A stretch of 64,000 nt of DNA from Actinopolymorpha pittospori. Lineage in GTDB: Bacteria; Actinomycetota; Actinomycetes; Propionibacteriales; Actinopolymorphaceae. The notes under the pieces were generated by a model. The model made no database searches and was not told where the DNA came from. It saw nothing but the letters and a program-made list of their open reading frames with translations. A program made the translations under genes and the position numbers. The DNA lies in assembly GCF_014873875.1 (NCBI RefSeq), contig NZ_JADBEM010000001.1, forward strand, positions 2,356,001 to 2,420,000, read 5' to 3'. Of this stretch, positions 50,072 to 60,134 are shown piece by piece (the stretch's first letter is position 1; each line of letters begins with the position of its first letter).

Positions 50072-51840
50072 GAAAGCAGGTCCGTCGAAGTGTCCTGCCC
50101 CAGGTCAGCCTTGTCGGGCTCGGGATCGCGGGCGTGGGTTGGCTGATGCAGTTGATGCCCGCCCGAACGCCGGGTCGGGTGTGGTGGCCGTGGCTGGTCG
50201 TCGCTGGACTGGCCGTGACGACGGTGGCCCTCGGCTTGGTGTGGAGTCGCCGCGCCGGCTCGGCCGGGCAGGTGGGTCGCTGGTCGCGTCGTTCCCGACG
50301 TAACGACGGGGTAGCGTCGGCCTGGACGATCCTTCGCGTCGCCAGCGGGTGGGCGATGCGGCGCAAAGCCACCGTGTTACGGCCGTCGTTGGCGCAGCTG
50401 AACGTCGCACGCCGCCTGTGGGTGTCGACGCGGGAGTTCGCCACTCCGCTGGCCCGGGTCGGCTGGCTGCTGGTGTGGTCGGCAGTCGAGGACGTCACGT
50501 TGCGGATCGGTGGCCCGCGGACCGGCAAGACGGGGGAGTTGGCGGGGCGGATCCTGGACGCCCCGGGCGCGGTAATCGCGACGTCGACCCGCACCGACCT
50601 GATCGAGCTCACCCGTGGGCTCCGGTCCAAGCGAGGGCCCGTCGAGGTGTTCAACCCCAGCGGAGTAGGCGGGTTGCCGTCGACGATCACCTTCGACCCC
50701 CTGTCGGGCTGCGAACAGCCATCGACGGCGACCTCGCGGGCGAGTGACCTGCTCTCCGGAGTGAGCGCGCCGGGAGCGGGAAGCGACCGGGAGTTCTGGG
50801 CCAGCCAGGCCCGCCGGGTCCTGGCCTCGTTGATGCACGCCGCCGCGCTCGGCAAAGCGTCGATGCGGGACGTGCTCGCCTGGGTCGCGGACCCGGATGC
50901 GAACGCGGCCGAGGTACGCCGGCTACTGCGGCGCTCGCCGGAGCCCGCGTATGAGTCGGATGCTCTGCAGTTCCTGTCCACCAACGAGCGGACCCGTTCA
51001 TCGATCTGTTCCACGATCATGCCCGCGCTGGGCTGGTTGACCGATTCCACCGCTGCTGCCGCGACCCAGCCCGACCCATCAGGGCGGGGTTTCGATGTGG
51101 CCGCTCTGCTGGAACGGCGGGGCACGGTGTTCATGCTCGGTGCGGAGGACGCCCAGGTAGCCCCGCTGGTCACCGCGCTGACCGGCCATGTGGCGCGGGA
51201 GGCCCGCCGGATCGCAGCCGACCAGCCCGGCGGGCGACTGGACCCTCCGCTGACCCTGGCGCTGGACGAGGCGGCGCTGATCTGCCCTATCCCGCTCGAC
51301 AACTGGACGGCGGACATGGGCGGACGTGGCGTGACGATTCACATCGCCGTGCAGTCCCGGGCGCAGCTGCGGCAACGCTGGGGCGACACCGGAGCCGGGG
51401 CGATCATGAACAACGCCGCGACCGTGATGGTGTTCGGCGGCACCCGCGACCCAGATGATCTGGCCGCCTACTCCACCCTCGCCGGCGAACGGGACGAGGA
51501 AGTCGCCACCCACGACCACGACGGCAAGCTCACCTCCATCTCCTACCGGCGGGTGCCGGTGCTCTCACCGGCACAGATCGCGCAGATCCCGGTCGGGCAG
51601 GTGGTCATCATCCGACGCGGCATGCCGCCCGCGATCGGCCGTGTGCAAATGGCCTGGCGCCGACGCGACGTCCGCCGCGACCAACGCCGTACCGACCGAG
51701 ACATGCGCCGATTCCGCCACGCCGTCGCGAAGCAGAGCCGCCTGCAGGTCTCTGAACCGGCTCCCGCAGAAGCCGAGTCAGTGGAGGCCACCGGACACAT
51801 GCGTGTCGCCGCCGACCAGGAGAAGGGAGAGGACGAATGA
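50068..51840 (+). CDS. TraG/TraD-like (TcpA/VirD4-type) coupling ATPase
   Basis: This 590-residue protein starts at ATG 50068. Two N-terminal membrane helices (VSLVGLGIAGVGWLMQLM, WWPWLVVAGLAVTTVALGLV) anchor it. The ATPase has Walker A LRIGGPRTGKTGELAG (about 146-160), NPSGVGGLPSTITFDPLSGC, and Walker B LTLALDEAALICPIPL near 395-410. VTIHIAVQSRAQLRQRWG and AAYSTLAGERDEE follow as in TraD-type proteins. It would bring the relaxase-DNA complex to the membrane for transfer. Its position upstream of a MOBF relaxase supports this. No VirB-like partner is present. Confidence 0.88.
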   Translation: MRKQVRRSVLPQVSLVGLGIAGVGWLMQLMPARTPGRVWWPWLVVAGLAVTTVALGLVWSRRAGSAGQVGRWSRRSRRNDGVASAWTILRVASGWAMRRKATVLRPSLAQLNVARRLWVSTREFATPLARVGWLLVWSAVEDVTLRIGGPRTGKTGELAGRILDAPGAVIATSTRTDLIELTRGLRSKRGPVEVFNPSGVGGLPSTITFDPLSGCEQPSTATSRASDLLSGVSAPGAGSDREFWASQARRVLASLMHAAALGKASMRDVLAWVADPDANAAEVRRLLRRSPEPAYESDALQFLSTNERTRSSICSTIMPALGWLTDSTAAAATQPDPSGRGFDVAALLERRGTVFMLGAEDAQVAPLVTALTGHVAREARRIAADQPGGRLDPPLTLALDEAALICPIPLDNWTADMGGRGVTIHIAVQSRAQLRQRWGDTGAGAIMNNAATVMVFGGTRDPDDLAAYSTLAGERDEEVATHDHDGKLTSISYRRVPVLSPAQIAQIPVGQVVIIRRGMPPAIGRVQMAWRRRDVRRDQRRTDRDMRRFRHAVAKQSRLQVSEPAPAEAESVEATGHMRVAADQEKGEDE

Positions 51841-52493
51841 ACGGCGCCGACCCGCAGGCCGACGCCGCCGCACTGGCCGGCCTTGCGCGGGAGGTTGAAG
51901 CGTTGCGGCTGGCGGTCGAGAAACTCAACGCGCTGCCCAAGCGGGTCGAGCAGCTCGCCGAGCTGGTCGCAGGGCTCGGGGAAGCCACCGCGGCGCGGTC
52001 CCGCAAGAAGGTAACCGAGGGCGTGGCGTCGTGGCTGGCCCTGCCCGCCGAGACCGCCGAAGCGATGGCCCTGCTCGAGGAACTGCTGGAGTGGCTCGAA
52101 CGGGTGTACCTCCGCTACGCCGACGCGGCGGCGACGCTGCCGGAATGCTGGCTGTGGCACCCTGACGTCATCGAGGAACTGCTGTGGCTCAGCTACGCGT
52201 GGCGCCTCGCCTACGAAGATCCGGAGTCGTCAGCCAGCCTGCCGGGTGACTGGCACGACCGGCAGCGGCCCGGCGTCGTCCGCCGGATCAAAGCGGTCGC
52301 CGGTGCCTGCTCCCTGGAGAACCACCAGCCCGGCGGCGAACACCACCACCCGGCACCGACCGCGCCGCTGGCCGACGCGCTGGCGCTCATCGCCGGCTGG
52401 TGGGGCGCGCGCCGCGATGACACGGCCCCAGAACCCGGCGAGCACCACGTGGCCGCCGTCGCGGCACGACGTACAGCACGGAGGCGCCCATGA
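51837..52493 (+). CDS. DUF4913-like transfer-operon protein with coiled coil
   Basis: This 218-residue protein has an N-terminal coiled coil (AALAGLAREVEALRLAVEKL, NALPKRVEQLAELVAGLGEA). The centre contains ETAEAMALLEELLEWLERVY and LPECWLWHPDVIEELLWLSY, resembling the Trp-rich core of DUF4913 proteins of actinomycete plasmids. The C-terminus is basic with Arg/Ala repeats. Such proteins sit beside coupling proteins and relaxases, but their task is not known. It is coupled to both neighbours by 4-base overlaps. Confidence 0.6.
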   Translation: MNGADPQADAAALAGLAREVEALRLAVEKLNALPKRVEQLAELVAGLGEATAARSRKKVTEGVASWLALPAETAEAMALLEELLEWLERVYLRYADAAATLPECWLWHPDVIEELLWLSYAWRLAYEDPESSASLPGDWHDRQRPGVVRRIKAVAGACSLENHQPGGEHHHPAPTAPLADALALIAGWWGARRDDTAPEPGEHHVAAVAARRTARRRP

Positions 52494-53455
52494 ACACGGC
52501 GGCATCCACCGTGTCGGAACCACACGTCGACGGCACACAGAGCGACGTGCAGCCATCCGGCGCAGGCCACGAGTCCGGTCCGTGGCAGGTCGAACTGCCG
52601 ACGGCGGAGCGTTCAGAGGACGCCTCCGCTCCCGCGCCGCCCGCCGCTGGGGAGGACCCTGCAGAACTCCGGGAGCAGGCGCGGCAGGCATACCGGGAGT
52701 CCGTCGTGGCTGGCTCGCCGCTGACGGGCAAGGCACTCGGCGCACGGTTCGGACGCGGCGAGCGATGGGGCCGAGCCAGAATCAACGAAGCCCGCACCAC
52801 CACGGCGCCCGATCCGGCGGAACCGGAGCACCAGGGCGGCGCACCCACATCTGCGCGGCATGAGAACGCAGAACCCCCGGAGTCTGCGTCAGCCGACCTG
52901 CCACCCGCCGCGCGCGACGCGGCCGAAGCCGGTGTGCCGGACGAGGAAGACGGCACCCGCGCGGCACAGACTTCCGGACCGCCGGCACATGCCGGCACGG
53001 CCGCCGCACCCTCCGGCATGCCGGCGGATCGACTGGCCGGAGCGTCGCAGCCACGGGCGGCACGCCTGGTGGTGTGGTCGGCGTTCCTGCTCGGCATCGC
53101 GGCATCGATCGCGGCGAACGTGGCACACGCCCAGCCGGCCTGGGGCCCGCGGATCGCCGGGGCGTTCGTGCCGCTCGCGCTGCTACTTGCCGTGGAGTGC
53201 ATGAGCCGGCCCTCCTGGCGCCGGTCCGGCCTGTGGTGGGGACTGGCCCGGTACGGCGGCACGGGCCTGGTGGCCCTGGTTGCCGCCGTCATCAGCTACC
53301 GGCACATGGCCGGCCTGCTGGAGCGCTACGGCGAGGACGCCCTCAACGCCCACCTCGGGCCCCTGGCGGTTGACGGCCTGATGGTCGTCGCGGGCTTCGC
53401 CCTGCTCGCCATCAACGACACTCACGCCCGCGAGGCGACCAGGAGTCCCGAATGA
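52490..53455 (+). CDS. DUF2637 (SpdB-like) membrane protein
   Basis: This 321-residue protein has a disordered acidic first 190 residues, including a helix-turn-helix-like patch (LTGKALGARFGRGERWGRAR). The DUF2637 domain with about four membrane helices follows: LVVWSAFLLGIAASIAANVA, AGAFVPLALLLAVECM, YGGTGLVALVAAVISYRHMA and LGPLAVDGLMVVAGFALLAI. DUF2637 proteins of the Spd group take part in spread of plasmids and integrative elements in actinomycete mycelium, presumably at septa. The C-terminal end overlaps the next gene. Confidence 0.82.
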   Translation: MNTAASTVSEPHVDGTQSDVQPSGAGHESGPWQVELPTAERSEDASAPAPPAAGEDPAELREQARQAYRESVVAGSPLTGKALGARFGRGERWGRARINEARTTTAPDPAEPEHQGGAPTSARHENAEPPESASADLPPAARDAAEAGVPDEEDGTRAAQTSGPPAHAGTAAAPSGMPADRLAGASQPRAARLVVWSAFLLGIAASIAANVAHAQPAWGPRIAGAFVPLALLLAVECMSRPSWRRSGLWWGLARYGGTGLVALVAAVISYRHMAGLLERYGEDALNAHLGPLAVDGLMVVAGFALLAINDTHAREATRSPE

Positions 53456-53823
53456 CCACCAGCGATCAGCCGAGCTCTGCGAACCCAGGAGACCGACCAC
53501 TGACCACCACGGGTGAGAACGAACGCACGGAGACGAGAGCCACCGGTCCACGACGACCCAGGGAGCGCAGCGACAGGACTACTCCCATGACCACATGTAC
53601 GACCGAGAGCAAGCCAAAGAACAGGACCACCCGAACCGTCACCTACGACAGCAGCAGGACCAGATCCGAAGGTGACTATCGAGCGACGACCGACCCCCAG
53701 CAACACAACGTTGAAGCTCAAGAGGAGGAGCCGAAGAGCAGTACACACCTAGGCATCACGATCCGATGGGGGGTTCGGGCCGCTGGCGCGGCCCGAACCA
53801 ACTGGGGTGGTGAGGGCCGGTGA
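53452..53823 (+). CDS. hypothetical disordered protein of the transfer operon
   Basis: This 123-residue frame overlaps both neighbours by four bases, which suggests real translation. It is Thr-, Arg- and Glu-rich (TTTGENERTETRATGPRRPR) with no predicted fold, and it ends THLGITIRWGVRAAGAARTN. The family is unknown. It may be a linker protein or simply a carried-over reading frame. Confidence 0.4.
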   Translation: MTTSDQPSSANPGDRPLTTTGENERTETRATGPRRPRERSDRTTPMTTCTTESKPKNRTTRTVTYDSSRTRSEGDYRATTDPQQHNVEAQEEEPKSSTHLGITIRWGVRAAGAARTNWGGEGR

Positions 53824-56800
53824 TGACGGTGTCGTCGGGGCACTCTGCGGGCTATCTGACCGGTGCTGTCGCCGCTGGGCGGGAGAACTACTACACCGGC
53901 GCCGTCGCGGCCGGTGAGCCACCGGGACGCTGGTGGGGCAAAGGCGCGGAGAAGCTTGGTCTGACCGGTCTGGTTGACGCCGAGGACATGACAGCGCTGT
54001 ACGAGCACTTCATCGACCCGCGGGACCCAGCCTTCCGAAACCCCGGTGAGTGGGCCGAGGCCGACCGCCTCGGCCATACCGGCCGTCGCTACGCGAGTGC
54101 GGAGGAGATCTACGCCAAAGCGCTGGCGGCCGAGCCGGACGCCGACCCCGAACGCAGGGAGCAACTGCGCCTGGAAGCCGGGAAGAAGGCGCGCGCCAAC
54201 GTCGCGTTCCTGGACGCCACGTTCAGCGTGCAGAAGTCCGTGACCCTTCTGCAGGCCGCGTTCGAGGCGCAGGAGGTGGCAGCACACCGTGCCGGGGATG
54301 AGGACGCATCAGCGGCATGGGCGGCACACCGGCATGCCGTCGAAACGGCGATCTGGGCCGGCAACCATGCCGCCTTGGAGTACCTCGCGGAACATGCCGG
54401 CTACTCCCGAGTCGGCCATCACGGCGGCACGGCGGGACGCTACGTCGACGCGCACGAGTGGACCGTGGCGTCGTTCTTCCAGCACGACAACCGCAACCAC
54501 GACCCGCAGCTGCACATCCACAACGCGATCCTCAACCGCGTCCAGGGCGCCGATGGGGAGTGGCGCACGCTGGACTCCCGGGCGATCCACAAGTTCCGCG
54601 GCGCGGCCGCCGCCGTGGGGGAGCGGACCATGGAAGAACACCTCACCCGCTCCCTCGGAGTCCGGTTCGCGACCCGCCCGGACGGCAAGGCCCGCGAGGT
54701 GGTCGGCATCCGCAAGGAGGTGCTCGACCTGTTCTCCACCCGCCGTCGCGCGATCACAGCGAAGACGCGGGAGATGGTGAAGGCGTTCGAGACGAGATTC
54801 GGGCGGGGACCGAACTCGCTGGAGCTGGACCGGCTGCAACGCCAGGCCACCTTCGCCACCCGGCGGGCCAAGGCGCATGAGGGTGAGACGGTCGAGCAGC
54901 GCCTGAACCGGTGGGACCAGCAGCTGCGCGGCGAGGTCGCCGGCGGGCTTGCGGAGGTGGCCCAGACCGTCCTCGCCCTCGCCGGGGAGACACCTCGCGT
55001 CGACGCATTCTCCCCGGTCGATGTGGTGGAAACTGCGCTCGCCGAGATTCAGGCCACCAAGGCGGCCTGGACCCGAGCGGACCTCGTGCGTGCGGTCAAC
55101 GGGGCCCTTCCCGACTACCTCGGGGGCATGGACGCAGCCCAGATCCGTGAGCTCGTCGAGAGCCTGGCGGACGCGGCGATCACCTCGAAGTGCCTTCAGC
55201 TGACCGCGGAAGCACCTGGCGCCAGCTCCGTGCCCGACGAGCTGCGGCTGGCCGACGGGCGTTCGGCCTACGACCGGCCCTCCGGCCGACTCTTCGCCAC
55301 CCTCGACCACCTGAGCAGCGAACTAGCGCTGCGCGCTGCGGCCGTCGAACGCGGAGCTCCAGCGCTCACGGCCGATGTTGCTGCCAGCTTCGTCGCGCGG
55401 ATGGCCGAGGCGGGGATCGAGCTTGGCGCAGACCAGGCCGCCGCCGTGCGCGGCGTTCTCACCTCAGGCGCGAAGGTTGAGGCACTGGTCGGACCGGCCG
55501 GCACAGGCAAATCGTTCGTCGTGGGGGCGCTGGCCCGGGCATGGCAGGACCCGACCCTGTGGGACGGCCGGCAACGCCTGGTGGTCGGGTTGGCGGCGAG
55601 CCAGATCGCCACCGAGGTCCTCGCCGGCGAAGGACTCGCGGCCCGCAACATCACCCGCTGGCTTGCAGGGCAGCAACGCCTCGCCGAAGGCAGCGCTGCA
55701 GGCGACGACCCGGCGTGGGCACTCCACGCGGGCGACCTGGTGGTGGTCGACGAGTCGGCGATGGCCGCGACCGCCGACCTCACCGCGATCCGTACGCACG
55801 TGCAGGAGGCGGGGGCGAAACTTCTTCTGGTCGGGGACCACCGCCAGCTCGCCGCAGTCGGCGCCGGCGGTGGCATGGGCCTGGTCGCCAGCACAGGCGT
55901 GTCCCACGAACTCGCCGAGGTGCGCCGGTTCACCGCCAAGTGGGAACGCGACGCGTCCCTTCGCCTGCGCGAAGGCGATGACACCGCGTTGGCCGAGTAC
56001 CGCAAGCACGGCCGGATCGTCGACGCCGGCACCATCGAACAGGCCGAGGCAGCCGCCACCCGCGCCTACCTCGGCGACACCCTCGCCGGCCGCCACACCC
56101 TGCTCATCACCGACACCAACGAACAAGCCTCCCGCGTAGCCGCGCACGTGCGCGCCGAACTCGTCCGCCTCGGCCGCGTCAGCGAACACGGAGTGCAGCT
56201 CGGACTTCAGGGCACCGTTGCCGGTGTCGGTGACCTCGTGCAGGCCCGCCAGAACGGCTGGCACCTCGCCAACCACGCCGGGAACCAGCGCGGACCCATC
56301 AACCGCGAGCACTACCGCGTCCTCGACGTCGCTGAGGATGGCAGTCTCATCGTCGCGCCGTTACTCGCCCGCGGGCCCGACGGAGAGAACCTCGGGAAGC
56401 GCATGACCCTGCCGCCCGCCTACGTGGAGCAGCACCTGACGCTCGGCTACGCCAGCACAGTCCACGCCGCCCAGGGCATCACGGTCGACAGCTGCCATAC
56501 CGTCGCCACAGCCCGCACCGGTGCCGCCGCGCTCTACGTCGGGATGAGCCGCGGCAGGGACAACAACACCGTGTACGTCACCACGCGCGCCGTTCCCGAT
56601 GACGCGCCAGTCGGTGCGACCGCTCAGGCGGAGCACCGCGATCCGCTCGCCGTCCTCGCTGGCGCGTTCGAGGTTGCTCAGGACGACCTGGCCGCGGCGG
56701 CAGAAGCCGAAGACAGCGCCGCGGAGGCCGCCTCGATTCGTACGGCGGCGGAGCGATTCGCCGACGTCGCCGAACTCGCCACCGCCGGCCGGGCCGCCGC

Positions 56801-58196
56801 ATCCCTCGACCGACTCGTCCACGCGGGTCTCCTCACCGCCGAGCAGCGACAGAACATCGCCGCCGACGAGGCGATGACCACCCTGACCCGCGTGCTACGC
56901 CAAGCCGAACTCGCCGGCCATAACCCGCACACCACCCTCGCTAGTGCCGTGACGTCACGGCCACTCAACGACGCGCGTAGCCTCGCGAGCGTTCTCCACC
57001 ACCGCATCACCGAGACGGTTGGCCTCGAACCCACCGGAGACTCCTACACCGACTGGATCCCAGCCGTCGACGACCCCGCCAGGGCCCGCCACCTGACCGA
57101 ACTCGCCCACGCCGCCGACACTCGCCGCGCCCAGCTCGGCGCCGAAACCCTCGAGCAACTGCCGCAGTGGGCGCAGGAGGCGCTCGGCCCACCCCCCGAC
57201 GACCAGGCGGAGCGCGAGCAGTGGATAGGGATGGCTGGGCTCGTCGCGGCCCACCGGGAGCTCACCGGCCACGACGACGAGACGGTGGCGCTGCCCGGAC
57301 CGCCAAAACGGGGGCAGATCGAGGAGTACGCCTCCTGGCGCGCAGCGTGGCGGGCGCTCGGGCGACCCGAGGCCGGCCGCGCCGAGGCTGAGATGAGTGA
57401 CGGGCAACTCCGGGTCAGGGTCCGCGCATACGAGCGAGAGAAGACCTGGCAACCCGCCTATGTAGCCCACGAACTCGCGGGCACCAACCAGGCCGAACAA
57501 CGCCACCGCCACACCGCACACATCCGAGCCGCAGAAGCAGAAGCCGCAACCGACCCCACCGAACGAGCCAGGCTCACCGCCGAGGCCGTCCAAGCGACAG
57601 CACTCGCGGACGCGCTCGCCCACCAGCGAGCGCAGCTAGAGCGAATCGACCAGGTACGGGCGCTGTGGTACGCCCACACGGCCGAAACCCGCGCCGTCGC
57701 CGAACGAGCCAGGGCTGAACTAGCCGGCCGTGGCGTCGACCCTGACCAGCTCGAGGACCGCACCACACCCGAGGAATGGCTCGCCGCCCATGCCCAGGCC
57801 GACCAGGAGGAGGACGCACACCGACCTATCACGGAGGCCGACCTTGCCGACGTCGACGATCGCCATACCGGCGGAGACCTGTCGACCTTCGCCGACGAGC
57901 CCCACCTGGCGCCAGACGATATCCGAACCCAGGTCGCAGAGGAGTCGGCTCCAGCGCAGACCAACACCGACGACTGGACCACGGTGCCCACCCCCGACCA
58001 AACCGCCGACACCATCGCCCGCGCGCAACGCGCCCTACGAAAGATCCAGCAACGCCACGAACTCGAAGAACGACACGCGCAAGAGGAAGCCCGGACCGCC
58101 GAACTCAGCCGATGGCGCGTAGACGACCAGGCCGAGGAACACGCCGACGCCGACCACCAGGGCCGCGGGATCGAGCTGTCGACCCCGTTGGACTAA
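53820..58196 (+). CDS. traA: MOBF-type relaxase with TrwC and RecD-like helicase domains
   Basis: This 1458-residue protein has a GTG start overlapping the previous stop, or an ATG at 53823. The TrwC relaxase has SSGHSAGYLTGAVAAGRENY with candidate catalytic tyrosines, NVAFLDATFSVQKSVTLL, and the metal-binding triad in HDPQLHIHNAILNRVQG near residues 226-240. The helicase has Walker A ALVGPAGTGKSFVVGAL near 557-570, LLLVGDHRQLAAVGAGGG, and the motif VI-like YASTVHAAQGITVDSCHTVA plus YVGMSRGRDNNTVYV. The C-terminal 400 residues are charged coiled coil (RALRKIQQRHELEERHAQEE). It would nick oriT, stay attached, and unwind DNA. Confidence 0.92.
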   Translation: MMTVSSGHSAGYLTGAVAAGRENYYTGAVAAGEPPGRWWGKGAEKLGLTGLVDAEDMTALYEHFIDPRDPAFRNPGEWAEADRLGHTGRRYASAEEIYAKALAAEPDADPERREQLRLEAGKKARANVAFLDATFSVQKSVTLLQAAFEAQEVAAHRAGDEDASAAWAAHRHAVETAIWAGNHAALEYLAEHAGYSRVGHHGGTAGRYVDAHEWTVASFFQHDNRNHDPQLHIHNAILNRVQGADGEWRTLDSRAIHKFRGAAAAVGERTMEEHLTRSLGVRFATRPDGKAREVVGIRKEVLDLFSTRRRAITAKTREMVKAFETRFGRGPNSLELDRLQRQATFATRRAKAHEGETVEQRLNRWDQQLRGEVAGGLAEVAQTVLALAGETPRVDAFSPVDVVETALAEIQATKAAWTRADLVRAVNGALPDYLGGMDAAQIRELVESLADAAITSKCLQLTAEAPGASSVPDELRLADGRSAYDRPSGRLFATLDHLSSELALRAAAVERGAPALTADVAASFVARMAEAGIELGADQAAAVRGVLTSGAKVEALVGPAGTGKSFVVGALARAWQDPTLWDGRQRLVVGLAASQIATEVLAGEGLAARNITRWLAGQQRLAEGSAAGDDPAWALHAGDLVVVDESAMAATADLTAIRTHVQEAGAKLLLVGDHRQLAAVGAGGGMGLVASTGVSHELAEVRRFTAKWERDASLRLREGDDTALAEYRKHGRIVDAGTIEQAEAAATRAYLGDTLAGRHTLLITDTNEQASRVAAHVRAELVRLGRVSEHGVQLGLQGTVAGVGDLVQARQNGWHLANHAGNQRGPINREHYRVLDVAEDGSLIVAPLLARGPDGENLGKRMTLPPAYVEQHLTLGYASTVHAAQGITVDSCHTVATARTGAAALYVGMSRGRDNNTVYVTTRAVPDDAPVGATAQAEHRDPLAVLAGAFEVAQDDLAAAAEAEDSAAEAASIRTAAERFADVAELATAGRAAASLDRLVHAGLLTAEQRQNIAADEAMTTLTRVLRQAELAGHNPHTTLASAVTSRPLNDARSLASVLHHRITETVGLEPTGDSYTDWIPAVDDPARARHLTELAHAADTRRAQLGAETLEQLPQWAQEALGPPPDDQAEREQWIGMAGLVAAHRELTGHDDETVALPGPPKRGQIEEYASWRAAWRALGRPEAGRAEAEMSDGQLRVRVRAYEREKTWQPAYVAHELAGTNQAEQRHRHTAHIRAAEAEAATDPTERARLTAEAVQATALADALAHQRAQLERIDQVRALWYAHTAETRAVAERARAELAGRGVDPDQLEDRTTPEEWLAAHAQADQEEDAHRPITEADLADVDDRHTGGDLSTFADEPHLAPDDIRTQVAEESAPAQTNTDDWTTVPTPDQTADTIARAQRALRKIQQRHELEERHAQEEARTAELSRWRVDDQAEEHADADHQGRGIELSTPLD

Positions 58197-58252
58197 GCGA
58201 GCCACCGCCATGTGCCCGGACCTTGCCCCGAGGTCCGGGCACGTTCGTATCC

Positions 58253-58687
58253 TCAGCGGGCAAGCAGTTGGTCGAACGGCTCCGAGCCCGGCACGAACTG
58301 CTCCGGAAGATCACGGACGCCGAGCCACCAAGCCAGCCACGAGTGGACGCCAAGCGCCAGGGTCTGATCCCCAGCCCGGTGACCCTCTAGGACGTCGACG
58401 GCGAGGCGCAGTTCGTCGGCTAGGGCCGCTTGGTCTGCGGCATGCACCAGCGCAGGGTTCTCCTGCACAGCCAGCCGCTCGACGTCGGCGCTTGTCAGGC
58501 CGGCGCGGGCCATCGGCCGCACATCCGTCAACTCCAACGCCCACTCCGCCGCCGTGTACGCGCCAACGATCGCCGGATACTCAAACTCCTGCCGCAGCCT
58601 CGCCACGCCAGCCCAGGCACCCTGGACCTGTCGCCGCGACGGCCGAGGAGTTCCCGGAACTCGCCTATACAGCTGCGTCACCACCAT
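58253..58687 (-). CDS. hypothetical protein, convergent to the relaxase gene
   Basis: This 144-residue protein starts at ATG after AGAGGAGATC. It reads RRQVQGAWAGVARLRQEFEY, AEWALELTDVRPMARAGLTS, VDVLEGHRAGDQTLALGVHS and WLAWWLGVRDLPEQFV, a helical soluble protein. I recognise no family. It is placed at the end of the transfer operon but runs toward it. The interval 58688-58900 contains no gene. Confidence 0.55.
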   Translation of the reverse strand: MVVTQLYRRVPGTPRPSRRQVQGAWAGVARLRQEFEYPAIVGAYTAAEWALELTDVRPMARAGLTSADVERLAVQENPALVHAADQAALADELRLAVDVLEGHRAGDQTLALGVHSWLAWWLGVRDLPEQFVPGSEPFDQLLAR

Positions 58688-60134
58688 CAGCTAGATCTCC
58701 TCTGGTCCGGGGCACCTCAGCCTCCTGGAAGCCACCGACAGCCCATAAACGCGACGCAGGCTGCATCAAGTCTTGAGGCTCTGCGGGCGCCACCTCGCGC
58801 GGCCGGTGCTGATGCCGGCATGACGCAGCTCGAAGGGCGCTACCGTTCGGATCTACACATTTACAGCGCGTGGCGAGGCTGATGGTCCTAGATTGTCACT
58901 ATGAGTAGTGTTCAGCTGAAACGGTGGACCGTCCAAAGGCACGATCGGCTGTATGTCCGCGCACACAACGGCAGCGAACGCGGTTACGTCGATCTACGCA
59001 CCGGTCAACCGTGTCCCGAGGCTGGGCTGGCGTGGACCGACGATATAGCTGTTGCCGTGGGCACGTGGCTAAGGTCAAACGGATTCGCTGCCTACGCAGC
59101 CCGATGGCCGACCTCGATCAAGCCCGCCGCCGCCACGCAGAGTCTTGATCGTGATGTGACATCGGGCACTCAAGAAGCAGCCGAATCGCGAGAGCGGCAT
59201 TCAAGCCGGAAAGGCAGCCGTCTGAGCGATGCGAGTGTAGAGAGACCGACCGACCTAGCCGCCAACCGAGCGGGCGAGGCGGCCCAAGCCGCGGCGAACG
59301 CTCGCAGGACAGGTTGGGCTCGAATCGCAGCACTGCTCGGGCGACGTACTACCGACCAGTCCTGGCGGGTCGGGGCACAAGGTGAGCGGATGGTCGGCAG
59401 GACGCTCCGCTGGGCGCGCCCGCTGGGCTGGCAGGCACTTCACGCCATCCCCCTCGGCAACCAAGGCGCGGACATTGACCACGTTCTTATCGGTCCCGGT
59501 GGAGTCCTAACCGTCAACACCAAGCACCATGCCGGGGCTTCAGTCGAGGCAACCAGAAAGGATGTTTACGTCCGAGGGACGCAACAGGACTATGCGATCA
59601 AGGCTCGTCGGGAGGCACGCCGGGCCTCTGAGATACTTGCTCAAGCAACAGGACGGTCCGTAACGGTTAGCCCGATACTTGTCTTCGTCGGAGCCAGTCG
59701 CATCCGCGGCCGCCGAACAGGCGACGTCCGTGTCTTCTCCCGCCGTGCGCTGCTGTGGCATCTACTTATACGTCGCCGCGTCCTCAGCCGCGCCGAGCGG
59801 GACGAACTGTACGAAGCGGCACGCCAGCCGGGGACATGGCGGACGAGAACTAAGTTCGGCTACCTTGCTACCCGGGATCCTGCAGATTCTAGGATCGTCC
59901 GACGTCGGAGCGAACGTCGAACGGCGAACGGGATGGGTTCTGGCTACGGGTCCGCACCCCTCCGGACGCGTCGCAGTAAGGGCCGGGGTAAACGATCCGG
60001 CACCCTTAGCCGAACAACCCGATGGGGTCGCCTAGATCGACTGCTTGGCTTCTGCAACCCAGCTACACGCTGGTGGCTTGAGCAGCAGGCTGATCTTCAG
60101 CTCATACGCACGTTGAGATGGGTTAGACCACTAG

